A stretch of 64,000 nucleotides of DNA from the NCBI GenBank assembly GCA_019925095.2, contig CM034410.1, positions 12,984,436-13,048,435 of the forward strand, read 5' to 3'. Both the position numbers and the translations under genes were made by a program. This stretch comes from Dendrolimus kikuchii (taxonomy: Eukaryota > Arthropoda > Insecta > Lepidoptera > Lasiocampidae). Positions 40,101-50,238 of this stretch are shown piece by piece. The notes under the pieces were generated by a model that did no database searches, was not told the DNA's origin, and saw nothing but the letters and a program-made list of their open reading frames with translations. Position 1 is the first letter of the stretch. Every line of letters starts with the position of its first letter.

Positions 40101-43100
40101 TGTAACATTACCTTTGTAAGGAATCGAATCGGCTGATTTTGATAAAAATAAATACATAGCCTGTGAGGATCAATTTCTGTGAAGGAATGTCATACGGCAA
40201 ATGCATTAGATGACTCACAGAATGGCTACATTCCACATGAGGCTCACAGCGACCAAGATTTTCCCGTTCCACTTGCTTACGGGCGTTACAATCATAAACT
40301 GAAGTGGAATTAATTATTCGACCCATCTCTTGACATGGGTCGTCGTGAGCGCTACGTGAGCGAAAATTATTATGACATTAGTGACGTTTTCGCTGCGACC
40401 ATAACTGTGGTCGCTATATAAAACGGCTTAAGGAGCATTTTGAGTTACAAGAGGAATGCGCCCTACGTCGCTTGGAACAATGAAGCATGAGAATTGTTAC
40501 ATGTGAAATTTACTGTCAAAAATGTGTAGCTTGATGGGTGCACAAACGTCAAAAGTAAAATAAATCGTTGGACGAGTTACAGTTTAGATTCTTTTTTAAG
40601 GCGAAGCTGGCAAATAGGCAGAAGACCCAGCTTATGGAAAGTGGATACCGTCGCCTATGTTTGCAACACTAGCCAAAACCATATTATTTTGTTTTTGAAG
40701 TGAAACTTCTATATAGACGGGAGGTATTAGGATTTTTCTGTCACGAAAAATCGTTACGGCCCCGTGGAGGGGCGGCATAAATTTAGGCTAGACGTGGATG
40801 CGTTTTTTGGTTCCGGATCGAATTCAGTTTTTTTGTTCGATATAATAAAATATGTTTAAATAAAAAATGCATTCATTAAAATGTACATAACCTAACCAAA
40901 TCATGATTTGCAGTAAACCTGCGAAAAGTCGAAATGTGTGCTGGGACACATAGTAGAAGTGAAACTTCAACGGACAAGTGGCAAAATGAATCGCAACAGG
41001 TTTTCAAATTGGACAAGTACATTAATAATCTGCCTGTAAAATATCAACTTAAAATTTTGTTGCGATTCGTTTTGCCACTTGTCCGTTGCAAGTTTCACTT
41101 CTGCCATGTGCCCCAGCACACATTTTTTCTTTAATTATATTTAATTAGTTTTAATTTAGTTAAACCAACAAATATTATTTAATTTTTCTTTTAAAGTCTC
41201 CTTGGCCAGGGTTGCCTGGAAGAGATCGCTATAAGCGATAAGGCCGCCCATTCTCCTAATGGAAATGTATTCATATTAAATGTCTAGGTTTAAATTATAG
41301 TGAACAATAAAGAGTTTCATTCATTCACCAGAGACGAAGCCAACGCGGTGTCAGCCTTTAGAATGGGATAAAGAAGAGAGGATAGAGGAATCAGACAAGA
41401 ATGGGATATAAGAGAGAGGGAAGTGGCTTATCAGAACTCTCGATCATCGCACGAAACATAATTAGTACAAGGTTAAACATTTTGTAAAGTGTGACACTGA
41501 TCTAGCTGGCCCTTAAAGCTGTAATCAAAATATATTTTCTTTAGTTTTCGCGACTAGTATACATAATAACACTACATTTTAACGGTTTTGAGCGCGGTAA
41601 TTTATTTGATGTTTATTATTCCGACGTTTCGGCCACTTTTCAGTAGCCGTGATCACGGAAGACAAAGATGTCAATGAGTCTTGTTAGTTTTATTTAGCCT
41701 GCCAACTATATGCATTTTAATTACTTTGTTTTAATTTTGTTTATGGCCACTATTTACTCTATGGGAGCCGAATCTAATTTACCACCGCTTCGCAACATTT
41801 TGTGGCTTGGAGAGAATATAAGCGGTGCAAGAAACTCTTCAGCAAACATGCCTAACTCTAATAATTTTATATAATATTAAAATAACACTTGTCATCTTTG
41901 TCTTCCGTGAATAAAATTTCCTGCGGCCGGGCGGCCTTACGTAAGAGGCGACAAAACCACCTACAGCCAGGTGGTAGGGCATTTGCCCGACTGGATGGCT
42001 ACCACCCCTGGTCTAAAGTGTGTCGCCATAACAACCTTGACGTGTTCAGATTATGACCAGGTTCTTAGTCTCCCTTAAGAGAGCAGCAGCGCATTTGTAG
42101 CACCTTTGGTGTTGCAAATGTCTATAGGCAATGGTAACCGCTTTCCATCGGGTGAGCCGTCTTTCTTGTCTGCTGAGCTACTGCAATAAAAAACCGTTAA
42201 AACGTGGTTTTATTAACCTCCTTTAAGGGCCAATTTTAATATTATTTTTTTCCACAAGCTGCCATCAAAATTGCCGCGCTGTCAAATGTTTTTGCCTAGT
42301 TCAACAAAAATACAGATACTTAAAAAACTATCCAACGAATGTACTTTAATTAAAAAGTAATCTATTCTGTGATAATCTATGCTTATATTGAATACAAATC
42401 CAATTAGAGGAGTTTTTGGCGCGAACTGAAAGGAGACGTTGTGCTGTGCAGTTTAATTTTCTAAAAATGTGTAAAATTACTCTAAAATTAACAATAGTTG
42501 TAGGATATTGATAATTTTTGAGTAGTAATTATGTGTTTTGTGAGAAATGTGAACTGTATAGTCAAATGTGGCCTTTTTAAGTTGTCACAAGAACTCCGTT
42601 GAATGGCACTAGCTGATAACCTACAGTTCAGCTGTGCTACACATAGGTTTACGAAAATGAAGTAACTACATTGAATCTAAGATCTGGCTTAAAGGCCTAG
42701 CTGCCAAGCCATAAAATCCAAAAAAAAAAACAAATCCAATTAGAGGAGTTTTTGGCGCGAACTGAAAGGACAAGTTGAGCTGTGCAGTTTTATTTTCTAA
42801 AAATGTGTAAAATTACTCTAAAATGAACAATAGTTGTAGGATATCGATAGTTTTTGAGTAGTAATTAGTGAGTAAGTTTTTGTGAGAAATATGAACTGTA
42901 TAGTCAAATGTGGCCTTTCGAGTTTTCACGAGAACTCCGTTCAATGACCGTCGATTGTAGCCTACAATACAACGGCTCCTGGCTTAAAGGCCTAGTTGCC
43001 AAGCCTTAAACTTAAAAAAAATATATCCAATCAGACTATAATGTATCTGTGTTTCAAACTCTTATAAGAAAAACCCACAAGGAAAAATTCACACATGGTC

Positions 43101-46100
43101 ACTTAGAGCATCGTAAAAAAATGTACAAACAAGTTTGAATTAATATGTTTTAAGCTGTAATCAAGATGTCGTTTATAATAGAACGGCTCTAATGGGGAAT
43201 ACAAATTAAAAAAAAAAATAACTTACTGATATATATTGTATAGGGCGACGGGCAGATTCGTCATGACCCCCGTACCGTATATAGCCCATTCGAATACATT
43301 GGCAAGTGTGTACGATCCGAAGGCGTATTTCTTGTAAAACACCGTACCGTGCGAACCCGTCCATAGGAAGATAACTGTTGACGCCTGGTGACAAAACAAT
43401 GTAACCATTATATAGGGGAAACTACACAATTGTTGCCTGCCAACAACGGTATAGTTTCTCCTCTATAGTACATACCCACATACTAAAGTCGTAGCCCCAC
43501 GGCAAGAACAGCACACCGGTGTTATATTTCTCCCAATGACTTAGATAAAAGTTTAACAAGAGATTCCACATTACATAATACATTCTGAAACAAGACATAT
43601 AAAAAAACCTTAACTTTGGGTCTATAGTACGCTAATTGAAGAGACTAAACTGAGAGTCGCAAATGTCAAACTTGTGTTTGACATTTGCGTTTGATATTTG
43701 ACATGTGTCAAATATATTATTATTAAGATCTATTGACGGCCTCTGTGGTTGAGCGGGCTAAGCCTTTGCCGGCGTACCTCACTGCAACGCAGAGGTTCCG
43801 GGTTCGATTCCTGGTATATTAAATTTCGGAAACGTATTTTCTCCGTTATTTACTATGGTCTGGGTGTCTGGGATCGGCCCCAGAGTAGTCCGTTGTATAT
43901 TACCCATAACACAAGCGTAACTTGCTTAATTTGGGGATATACAATGTGTGTGTTTGTCTGCCGATGATTATTATTATTATTATTATTTCAAATACGACAC
44001 TTTTAACCAAAACTTTAACTTTAACTTTTTAAGTTTAGTTTTTTATTTAATTTAGCCATAAACAAAATTAAAATGAACAATTTGGCGGTAGGCTAAATAA
44101 AACTTTAACAATACTCATTGACACTTGACATCTTTGTTTTCCGTGATCACGGCTACTGAAAAGTGGCCGAAACGTCGGAATAATAAAAATCATATAAAAT
44201 ACATAAATAGGTTTTATTTTATTACATTACGACTTTAAAGAAAATGTACCCAATAACCGCTTAATATAACAACGGCAAATACCCGCAATAACCGCTTGAT
44301 ATAGTGCGTTGTAACATTCTGCTGCGCCATGTCGCCATTGAGTTGGCTCAATGCGCTTATACAATGGAACTTCGTCCAAGTCACGCAAGGAATTTCTCCA
44401 AAATTACTCATATTTAATAATGACGGCGACCAATTTAATCTATACTAATATTATAAAGAGATAAAGTTTGTGACGTTGTAGGGGGTAATCTCTGGATCTA
44501 CTAAACCGATTTTAAAAATACTTTTACTGTTCGAAAGCTACGTTAACAGGGAGTGCCATAGGCTATATAACATGACGCTATATACCACGGGAGCTGGACA
44601 GACCGCGGGTGAAACCGCACCGGGCCGCTAGTAGTGCATAATCACACCACGCCTACCGTCCATGATATCGATTCTTATCAAGCAAAAACATAAATATAAT
44701 AGATTGCACGTTTATCTAATACGCAAATATCGTACGATGAATGATTTTAATGCACCGATAGCGTAATAAAAAAGTTTTATCGACATTTTAAAAGTAAACA
44801 CGTGTTACATGATAATAGTAAATATGCGGATATTGATAAAAATTAAACAAAAATTAGGTATCTTTTATTATCTGTGGCAGTTAAAGTCGTGGTAGCGTAA
44901 TGGTAAGCGCACGCGTCCCAAACTCAAAGGGCGCGGGTTCGATCCTGGCCGGAACGCATGCACCACTTGAGCTGTTTTCTGACCTAATGTGCATATTGTT
45001 ACAATTACTGCGTGCTAACAACGGGGAAGGAAAACATCGTGATGCAACCTGCACATCGAGATAACCGATGTGTCAAACCTACCAAGACGCCTTGGACAAG
45101 CGTGCCGGGTATACTGTCCGTTTCCCCTATAATGGCAGGCCCGACCCCAGCAGTGGGACATTTATAAACTGATATTATATATGTGGCAGCTAGTTTGTTC
45201 CCGCGGCATTTATTTTTATTCTCAATATTGCAAGGTATCGAAATAAATCATACACGTAAATTTAAATTAAAATTGCTGTTTTACATACATACATAACTTC
45301 ACGCCAGTTCCCTTGCGGGGTAGGCACGAACAACAGAGCGCCATTTAGGCCCATTCTTACACACCTCACTTGCTTCTTTGACATTCATAACTCTTGTCAT
45401 GCACACTCGTCTGTTCTTAAAGCTCCTGACATTGCTGTAAAATTGCTGTTTTAATGCCCAATATATTGACTCGCTGTCAATGTCAATAAAAATCTAAAAA
45501 TCGATTCGAGTGCCACCTACCGGCTCTAAATGTGAATCTAAACCATCCCGGGACTCACTCAAAAACACATATAAAATTTCAACAAAATCCCAGAACTCGA
45601 TTCCAGCGCCAAGTATTTTGTTTAGATTGACATTTTTAAATTAATAATATATTTTGAATGGAATTGAATAATTCAAAAAGTAATCTACAGGTATTGAAAC
45701 AGTCTTGAATCAGAAATGATTTATTTGGATAAGGTTTAATACAAAGGTATGGGACAGCATGGTCTGATTTTGGTCCGCATATCTGTCAACTTTTAAAATG
45801 TAAAAAAGTATTTATAGTGACATAACAACAGTTGGACATATGGTATTCGGTCATTTTTTGTAGACATTGATATGTTCTTTAATATTGTAGAACATTTTTT
45901 TGTTCTATCATCAATAGTTTCCGCAGCGCATGCGATGAAAGACATTTTATGGCTAATTTTTTTACACCTTGGGTTACATTATTGAAGTTTTAGTAGGGAT
46001 CCCTAATTTTTCTAGTAATAATTATAGCCTATATTACTCAGCGATAATGGAGCATTCTAATGGTGAAAGAATTTTTGAAATCGGTCCATTAGATTGAGTT

Positions 46101-46778
46101 TATTCGTTACAAACATAAAAAAATACATATCTTCTTTTCCTCTTTAGTATAGAAAATTAGATAGCAGTTCTGTAACTAGTTTTATTTCAATTTAATAATT
46201 TTTTTGATCATTTATCAAATATTTTGAAGTTTTTCGTTAACAATTTTAAAGCTTTTAAATATATTTGATTTTGAAGAGTGACGTCAATGGATGGCCCCTT
46301 AGCAGAAACCTCCACCGACGTGAAATGATGGTCATGACATCAAAGCAAAACAATTCGCTTATGTCCGCCGTGTATTTTATTTGATTTTTATTATTTCGAC
46401 GTTTCGGCCACTTTTCAGTTCCGGCAAACGTAGTTTTGTTATTAGTACCAGTAATATTTAATATCTTCTCTTATTAGTATAGATTTCCAAACCAGTTAAT
46501 ATATGCTTTTGTTGAACAGCTGATTTATCAATCACCGGATAATAAAGTTTTTTAGAATAAAATACGACATACAAAAATCAAAAATTACATTAGCACGAAT
46601 AAAATAATAGCCTTGATCCACTTTTACATTCGATCGGCTTATAATTTAATCAATTGATTTTTTTTTATAATAGTGGTCAAAATTCGACCACAATAATTAA
46701 TGTCAAAGACTTATACTTCTATAATCACAGATTTCGCCAAGGCTACACTGTTAATTTGACTTTAACAATAAACAAGAG

Positions 46779-46810
<32 letters not shown>

Positions 46811-49800
46811 CCAAATACATGGTAGTGTGTGTAATGTTTTTTTTTTATTGATTTAATGTATTTTTTATGCAGTTTAAAAAAAATATTAGCATTCTGCACT
46901 CCTTCTCTATATAAACTATAAGTATGCGAAATTTCATACTCCTCCGTCCGCGCAATTTTCGTAAAAAGGGGTACAAAGTTTTTGCTTCACATATTAATAT
47001 TATACATAATCATAAAAATCAGCCTTAGTAGAATAAGACACAGTATAAGTCTTGTTAAACAATACAACGTACCTAATAGGCGGTATAGAATAATCGAGCC
47101 TTCCGAATATCGAATAAAGGCAAGCTGGTATAAAGAAGACAGTATACGAGTCCAGACCATGGTCAAACAGTTCGCCCAGAGGACCCGAGGTTTGGGTTCT
47201 GCGGGCTTGCTTGCCGTCTATCCCGTCTGAAATTTGAAAATAACAAGTGTAATTAAATCATGGCTGCACCATGTGTTACGAACCCGAGTTCCATTACCAT
47301 ACCTGAATTGGTCATGACTGGAGAAATATTTCAAAAGACACTTCAATTGTCGATCGACTAGGATATGCCCGCGACTTTGTCCACCCTTGACTTGGAATTC
47401 CCGGGACACAAAGTAACGCACAAAGTATTTTAAACATTCCCAGAAAAATTACAGCGACATTCTAAGATGAAAAGTAGCGCAAATTGTAAGGCTAAAAATT
47501 TGCTGTTGATCAGCGGAAACCGTATGTATCATTGAAAGCGGCCTAGTGGTTTTTACGTGAATTCCCGAACAATCAGACAAGAAATCTAAAAAAATTGTAT
47601 TGTGTTCTCCATCGTTTATATAGTCTATTCCAGCTGGTTTTTTTTTTTTATAATTCCAATGTACAGACACGACATGTTTAAAATTTTATTTTAGCAGTGG
47701 TACTTCGCTCACGTCGTCATTTTTATTGCTGAACTGAAATGGTGGAACAAAAAACGCGACTGCAGCACCATCTTTTTGGCTATATTCGTCTATCCCACGG
47801 GAATGATGTCATTAATCGATCGACCGATTACCAACATCGGTCCAGTAGTTTTTCTTTAAAAACATAACAAACAGAGAGACAAATATATTTTTATCTCGGA
47901 AAGTATCCCATTTTTCGGGATAAAAAGAATCCTATGTTCATCCTCGCCATCGAAAATATATATATTCCAGAAAGAATTAAAGGCGGGAGATTAAAAGAAA
48001 GAAGTATAATATAATTTACTCACTTACCTAAGGTATAAGCGAGGAATAAGAACATTCCAATAGCATACCACAGCCCTTGTGGTATCACTTCAGCGTGTCC
48101 ATTGACCATGGCATCCGTGGTGGAATTCAATGGGCTACTGGCTGCGTAATAGTCATAATCGTAATATGACAGAAACAAAAAGTTCATTACGACCAACAGA
48201 AATCCTCCAAATGTCAGGACGTTCGGTGCCACCCATTTTGGTATCAGCTGGAAAGTAATAAAATATGTAATAACATCTCATAAACGTCCCACTGCTGGGC
48301 TCGGGCCTCCAATTATTGGGGAACAGACAGTATACTCTCTACTTTTGTTCAAGGCGGCTTGGTTTAACACAACTGTTATCTCTATATGCAGGTTGCATCA
48401 TGTTTTTCTTCATCGTTGATAGTCCTATATTGAAAAATGTATATATTCAAATACAACACCTAGTCTAAACTTACAGGAAGGAAAGGACTGCGTTAGAAAC
48501 TCTCGCATCTGCGGCAGCCTCCATAACTGAGACATAGCCGATAAACCGCAAGGATGTCACCTATGTTGGTACAGCCACATTTTACGGAAAGTGGCTACAT
48601 TTGTGATGAGTAAATGTCAAGCCATTGCATCTCTGCCAGGTCCCTGTCAAAGGGGTAGGCTGAAATGCTGGCTTGACGTAGTAAAGTATGACACGTGTAC
48701 CAATGGTCTCACAAATAAGGATACCGAAAACCGCACGAAGTGGAGAAGAAAAAGTATGAAAGCAGACCCCGGGCTGCACATGCCCTGAACGCAACTAGGA
48801 TTTAACACTAAGATGATGATGATGGACACCTAGTCTTACCTCCACAATCCTATTCCAAAATGGGTGCATAACATAGACACTCAATGGACTGGTGTCTATT
48901 GCCATATACTGAAAGTGAAAAATAATTTATATTCATTTATCATATTGACCAGCCAATAAATGTCTGTGAAGTTTACTGTGAAAATTTTATTACTTTTCTC
49001 TTTTATATTTATTGGGAGTCTAGCCCCAATACTATTGATGCTAATCTATAATATATAAAATGTACACCTTTGTGTGCTAATTTATTTTAAACAAAGCCAA
49101 ATTTATTATTTACGAATTATACATTATGATTCTGGAACTCAGCTAGTTATATTTGTGTAACAAGTTACATACAACTCTGGGGCAGGATTTCAAATAACAA
49201 AAGAAAAGTAAATAATGAAAGTTTGAATACAATCTTGTGAGAACTACAGACATATAATAAGTTTGTCTTATAGCTAGAGAGAACAAAATGACAATTTGAT
49301 ATTCTATTCTTGTTTAGAATGGCTCTAAGCTTGATGGGCATTCATTTTGCCAATGTCAGAGTGACTATGTAAAAATGACTGGTGTATGGTGATCAGGAAT
49401 TAATTTATAATAACAATTTTGTATAGTGATAAACATAGATAATACACTAGATGCATATTTTTAGATAATCTGAGGACGTTATGGCAGTAAAATTTATGTA
49501 TACCACTAAATATCATAACAGTATTTAGTCCTACACAGGACTCAACATTGTTGTAACATGTAACTCACCATTTGACTAACAACTGAATTATTAACATATT
49601 TTTGGAAGCCATGTAAATTTATGCAGTGTTTAGTATTTACTTCACAGCGCCAATATTAATTTATAAGATAATTTTTTGACAATAATGATTTCCCTCTTGG
49701 TATACAATAAAAAGTATTATTGTATTGTAATGAGTCTTAAATTAGAAAACCTGTTTTAATCATCATACACACTATGAATCAGATTTTAATGAGTACAATA

Positions 49801-50238
49801 TTTTAATGTATGCTAATCATGGTCTGCAAGAGTCCAAACAAGCATAAATATATTAAAGAAATATCACGTAATTCTGTATAGAATACAATAAAATTTAAAG
49901 TACATGTTTACTCATTTATATCACAAATTGAAAATCAATTTTTATTTGGTATTTCCAGTTTCCGTTTGAGTTTTCAAATGACATTAAAAATTATACTCGC
50001 TTTCTAACAAAAGTAGAAAGTAATAGAATGGTTTTAATTGCTTCATGTTTTCATGCCGCATAGAATAATCGATATTGTCTAGTCTAGTCTAGATTATCTA
50101 AGTAATGTTTTTTTAAATTTGAATGAGCAGGTGGAGGTTTATGTGAAGAGTAAATAATTGAGGAAGTATTTATAAACATACCTTATAATTATCAAATCCC
50201 TCGAGGTGATCTCGTAATAGATACTTATAATCAAACAT
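37099..50238 (-). CDS. EPT1: Ethanolaminephosphotransferase 1 (SELENOI/EPT1 family), nine exons
   Basis: Spliced CDS = complement of 50182-50238, 48840-48908, 48028-48247, 47073-47226, 43476-43584, 43227-43384, 39752-39929, 38741-38917, 37099-37161. This gives 1185 nt, 394 residues plus TGA; all junctions are GT-AG and in phase. The family catalyses CDP-ethanolamine + diacylglycerol to phosphatidylethanolamine + CMP in ER/Golgi membranes. The full CDP-alcohol phosphotransferase motif DGx2DGx2ARx8Gx3Dx3D is present: [10 protein letters not shown], then G, then ELFDHGLD. Other family landmarks are 'YVMHPFWN', 'SHWEKYNTG', 'LFLPWGYD', 'CRLIVSQM' and 'LAHIHYG'. Hydrophobic segments fit about ten membrane helices. 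Length is close to human SELENOI (397). The stop TGA lies near where vertebrates encode selenocysteine. Introns range from 91 bp to 3.5 kb. Confidence 0.95.
37270..37470 (+). mobile_element. Old, diverged family C LINE 3' end in EPT1 intron 8
   Basis: Follows the family C order ('gttgggatggctatcacccc', 'tatgccatatcaacctta', 'gtggccaggtttcagcc', 'aggccgcccgcctgtctgg', 'aaataaaaaa') with many substitutions and a 13-C run at 37389-37401. The adjacent 93-codon frame is repeat-derived. Confidence 0.6.
37672..38013. mobile_element. TIR MITE family B, copy 7, in EPT1 intron 8
   Basis: Left 'aggctatgttccacttgtgg', then 'cgcccaaaatgctcc', the 'gtcagtaacgacg' variant of the internal palindrome, and a right end with 'gtgagtgtgatcgtg'. 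It is followed after about 20 bp by a family C copy. Confidence 0.7.
38035..38266 (+). mobile_element. Non-LTR 3' end, family C, copy 5
   Basis: From 'agatggtagggcgtttgctc' to 'ctgaactcctgc' plus an A run. Well conserved with copies 1 and 4. It lies in EPT1 intron 8. Confidence 0.78.
38335..38525. mobile_element. TIR MITE ('gcgagcg' ends), copy 2
   Basis: Right end 'gttcatatcttcataattgt' + 'ggtaatgcgcgagcgcgatg' matches the ends of the 31785 element. The left end is partly eroded ('ttttttgaagatataaattg'). Confidence 0.5.
38741..38917 (-). CDS. EPT1: EPT1 exon 8 (last membrane helices)
   Basis: Acceptor GGTCACCAG, donor GTAAGT. 59 codons, phase 0 on both sides: begins [20 protein letters not shown], ends '[14 protein letters not shown]'. 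Close to the same region of vertebrate SELENOI. Confidence 0.94.
39091..39303. repeat. Minisatellite, about 21-bp unit, EPT1 intron 7
   Basis: About ten units of 'tgtccgaacaaaagttaaa' with length variants of 19-21 bp. Divergence increases towards the 39.3-kb end. Non-coding. Confidence 0.85.
39752..39929 (-). CDS. EPT1: EPT1 exon 7
   Basis: Acceptor TTTTATTACAG, donor GTGAGT. The first A completes Gln256. It then reads [20 protein letters not shown], ending '[13 protein letters not shown]'. The internal ATG at 39902 is not a start. Confidence 0.93.
40223..40461. mobile_element. TIR MITE family B, copy 8, in EPT1 intron 6
   Basis: From 'ggctacattccacatgaggc' to 'gttacaagaggaatgcgcc', with 'gacatgggtcgtcgtgagcg' and 'gacattagtgacg' inside. 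Inverted relative to copy 7. Confidence 0.72.
40935..41122. mobile_element. Near-perfect 188-bp palindrome (foldback MITE)
   Basis: Left arm about 40935-40997 and right arm about 41058-41122 are inverted copies: 'tgtgtgctgggacacatagt' against the complement of 'gccatgtgccccagcacaca', and 'caagtggcaaaatgaatcgc' against 'gcgattcgttttgccacttg'. A 60-bp AT-rich loop separates them. The 66-codon frame across it is a by-product. It lies in EPT1 intron 6. Confidence 0.8.
41210..41330 (+). mobile_element. Truncated tail of the 59.3-kb LINE family, well conserved
   Basis: From 'gtctccttggccagggttgc' through 'ctggaagagatcgctataag' and 'cgataaggccgcccatt' to 'gtgaacaataaagagtttca'. It nearly matches the last 60 bp of the window, so it shows what the missing end of the intact LINE should look like. 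Confidence 0.8.
41600..41790. repeat. Dispersed repeat with 'gacgtttcggccacttttca'
   Basis: Contains 'ccgacgtttcggccactttt', 'cagtagccgtgatcacgg' and 'agacaaagatgtcaatgag'. An inverted copy lies at 44040-44200, and the core reappears at 46395-46425 and, diverged, at 22.7 kb. Class unknown. Confidence 0.6.
41928..42193 (+). mobile_element. Non-LTR 3' end, family C, copy 6
   Basis: From 'atttcctgcggccgggcggc' to 'ctgagctactgcaataaaaa'. It has a 15-20 bp deletion around 42045 relative to other copies. Confidence 0.75.
42410..42729 (+). mobile_element. Poly(A) retroposon family G, copy 4 (long form)
   Basis: Starts GGAGTTTTTGGCGCGAACTG, ends 'gccaagccataaaatcc' + A run. Perfect 16-bp duplication ACAAATCCAATTAGAG at 42394-42409 and 42730-42745. 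The long form carries an extra block with 'agctgtgctacacataggtt'. Confidence 0.9.
42746..43022 (+). mobile_element. Poly(A) retroposon family G, copy 5 (short form)
   Basis: Begins directly after the duplicated target of copy 4 and ends 'gccaagccttaaac' + A run. A diverged target copy 'tatccaatcaga' follows at 43024-43035. Two insertions of different subtypes therefore used the same target word. Confidence 0.85.
43227..43384 (-). CDS. EPT1: EPT1 exon 6
   Basis: Acceptor TTTTGTCACCAG, donor GTAAGT. Begins [20 protein letters not shown], ends 'VALYNIY' plus two bases of Gln256. An alternative frame is also open but lacks homology. Confidence 0.93.
43476..43584 (-). CDS. EPT1: EPT1 exon 5
   Basis: Acceptor TTGTTTCAG, donor GTATGT. 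36 codons after the split Arg: [20 protein letters not shown], ending '[10 protein letters not shown]'. Too short to be found as a stand-alone ORF. The intron to exon 6 is only 91 bp. 'SHWEKYNTG' is nearly invariant in the family. Confidence 0.94.
43738..43990 (+). mobile_element. tRNA-derived SINE family D, copy 2
   Basis: Head 'ggcctctgtggttgagcggg' and B box 'gggttcgattcctgg', body 'gggatcggccccagagtag'. Ends in a TTA microsatellite (43967-43986). Fresher than the copy at 4.5 kb. Confidence 0.82.
44040..44200. repeat. Inverted copy of the 41.6-kb dispersed repeat
   Basis: Contains 'ccgtgatcacggctactgaa' and 'aagtggccgaaacgtcgga', the complement of 41620-41680, and 'tttagccataaacaaaatta'. 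It lies 2.4 kb from its partner. Confidence 0.6.
44439..44631 (+). mobile_element. Non-autonomous Helitron, 193 bp, both ends readable
   Basis: Begins TCTATACTAATATTATAAAG after an A and ends GGGCCGCTAG before a T, matching Helitron insertion between A and T with TC...CTAG ends. A GCGG-tgaaa-CCGC type hairpin sits about 10 bp before the end. No RepHel coding sequence. Confidence 0.8.
44885..45175 (+). mobile_element. tRNA-derived SINE family E, nearly complete
   Basis: Head 'gtcgtggtagcgtaatggta' gives the A box and 'gcgggttcgatcctgg' the B box. The body has 'gtgcatattgttacaattac' and the 3' end 'gaccccagcagtgggacat'. Serves as reference for the copies at 10.97, 17.66 and 48.27 kb. Confidence 0.82.
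45284..45437 (-). mobile_element. LINE 3' end, family A, copy 3, 16-bp duplication
   Basis: TATG tail on the minus strand, then upstream codons encoding '[13 protein letters not shown]'-type sequence. Perfect duplication TAAAATTGCTGTTTTA at 45268-45283 and 45438-45453, suggesting a recent insertion. Confidence 0.88.
45890..46155 (+). repeat. Dispersed LINE-like 3' repeat, copy 2
   Basis: Shares 'caccttgggttacattattg' and 'aagttttagtagggatccct' with 21900-22165 in the same order. In EPT1 intron 4. Confidence 0.5.
46778..46812. repeat. Compound microsatellite (TA)n(TG)n
   Basis: About ten TA units followed by seven GT units, in EPT1 intron 4. Confidence 0.9.
47073..47226 (-). CDS. EPT1: EPT1 exon 4 (catalytic motif)
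   Basis: Acceptor AATTTCAG, donor GTACGT. The first two bases complete Asp74 of the motif family numbering in this exon set. It then reads [20 protein letters not shown] and [18 protein letters not shown]. It carries the metal-binding aspartates of the CDP-alcohol phosphotransferase motif. Confidence 0.96.
47830..47970. repeat. Relative of the 19.0-kb CCGGGATA repeat
   Basis: Contains 'catcggtccagtagttttt', 'tatttttatctcggaaag' and 'cgccatcgaaaatatata' in the order seen at 19090-19240. Confidence 0.5.
48028..48247 (-). CDS. EPT1: EPT1 exon 3 (first membrane helices)
   Basis: Acceptor ACTTTCCAG, donor GTAAGT at 48021-48027. 73 codons plus one base: [20 protein letters not shown], then a variable luminal-type loop, then '[16 protein letters not shown]'. 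The ATG at 48232 inside it is not a start. Confidence 0.95.
48270..48405 (-). mobile_element. tRNA-SINE family E, 3' fragment
   Basis: Contains 'aaacgtcccactgctgggct' and 'ggggaacagacagtatact', complementary to the SINE E 3' half. It sits 22 bp upstream of EPT1 exon 3, close to the branch-point region. Confidence 0.65.
48840..48908 (-). CDS. EPT1: EPT1 exon 2
   Basis: Acceptor TTCACTTTCAG, donor GTAAGA. 23 codons in phase 0: [20 protein letters not shown] + IVE. 'D-x-[SN][12 protein letters not shown]' is a family signature before the first helix. Confidence 0.95.
50182..50238 (-). CDS. EPT1: EPT1 exon 1 (start)
   Basis: ATG at 50236-50238, donor GTATGT. Encodes [19 protein letters not shown]. 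The 'L-x-GFD-x-YK' ending joins directly to exon 2, as in vertebrate homologues, which fixes the start. Confidence 0.92.

Noticed and set aside
40934..41134. 66-codon ORF
   Set aside because: It lies across the palindrome arms and loop; the arms are inverted copies, so a conserved protein is not expected.
44885..44965. Possible tRNA gene with 'gggttcgatcctgg'
   Set aside because: The same head continues into a shared 290-bp body found elsewhere, so it is tRNA-derived SINE sequence.
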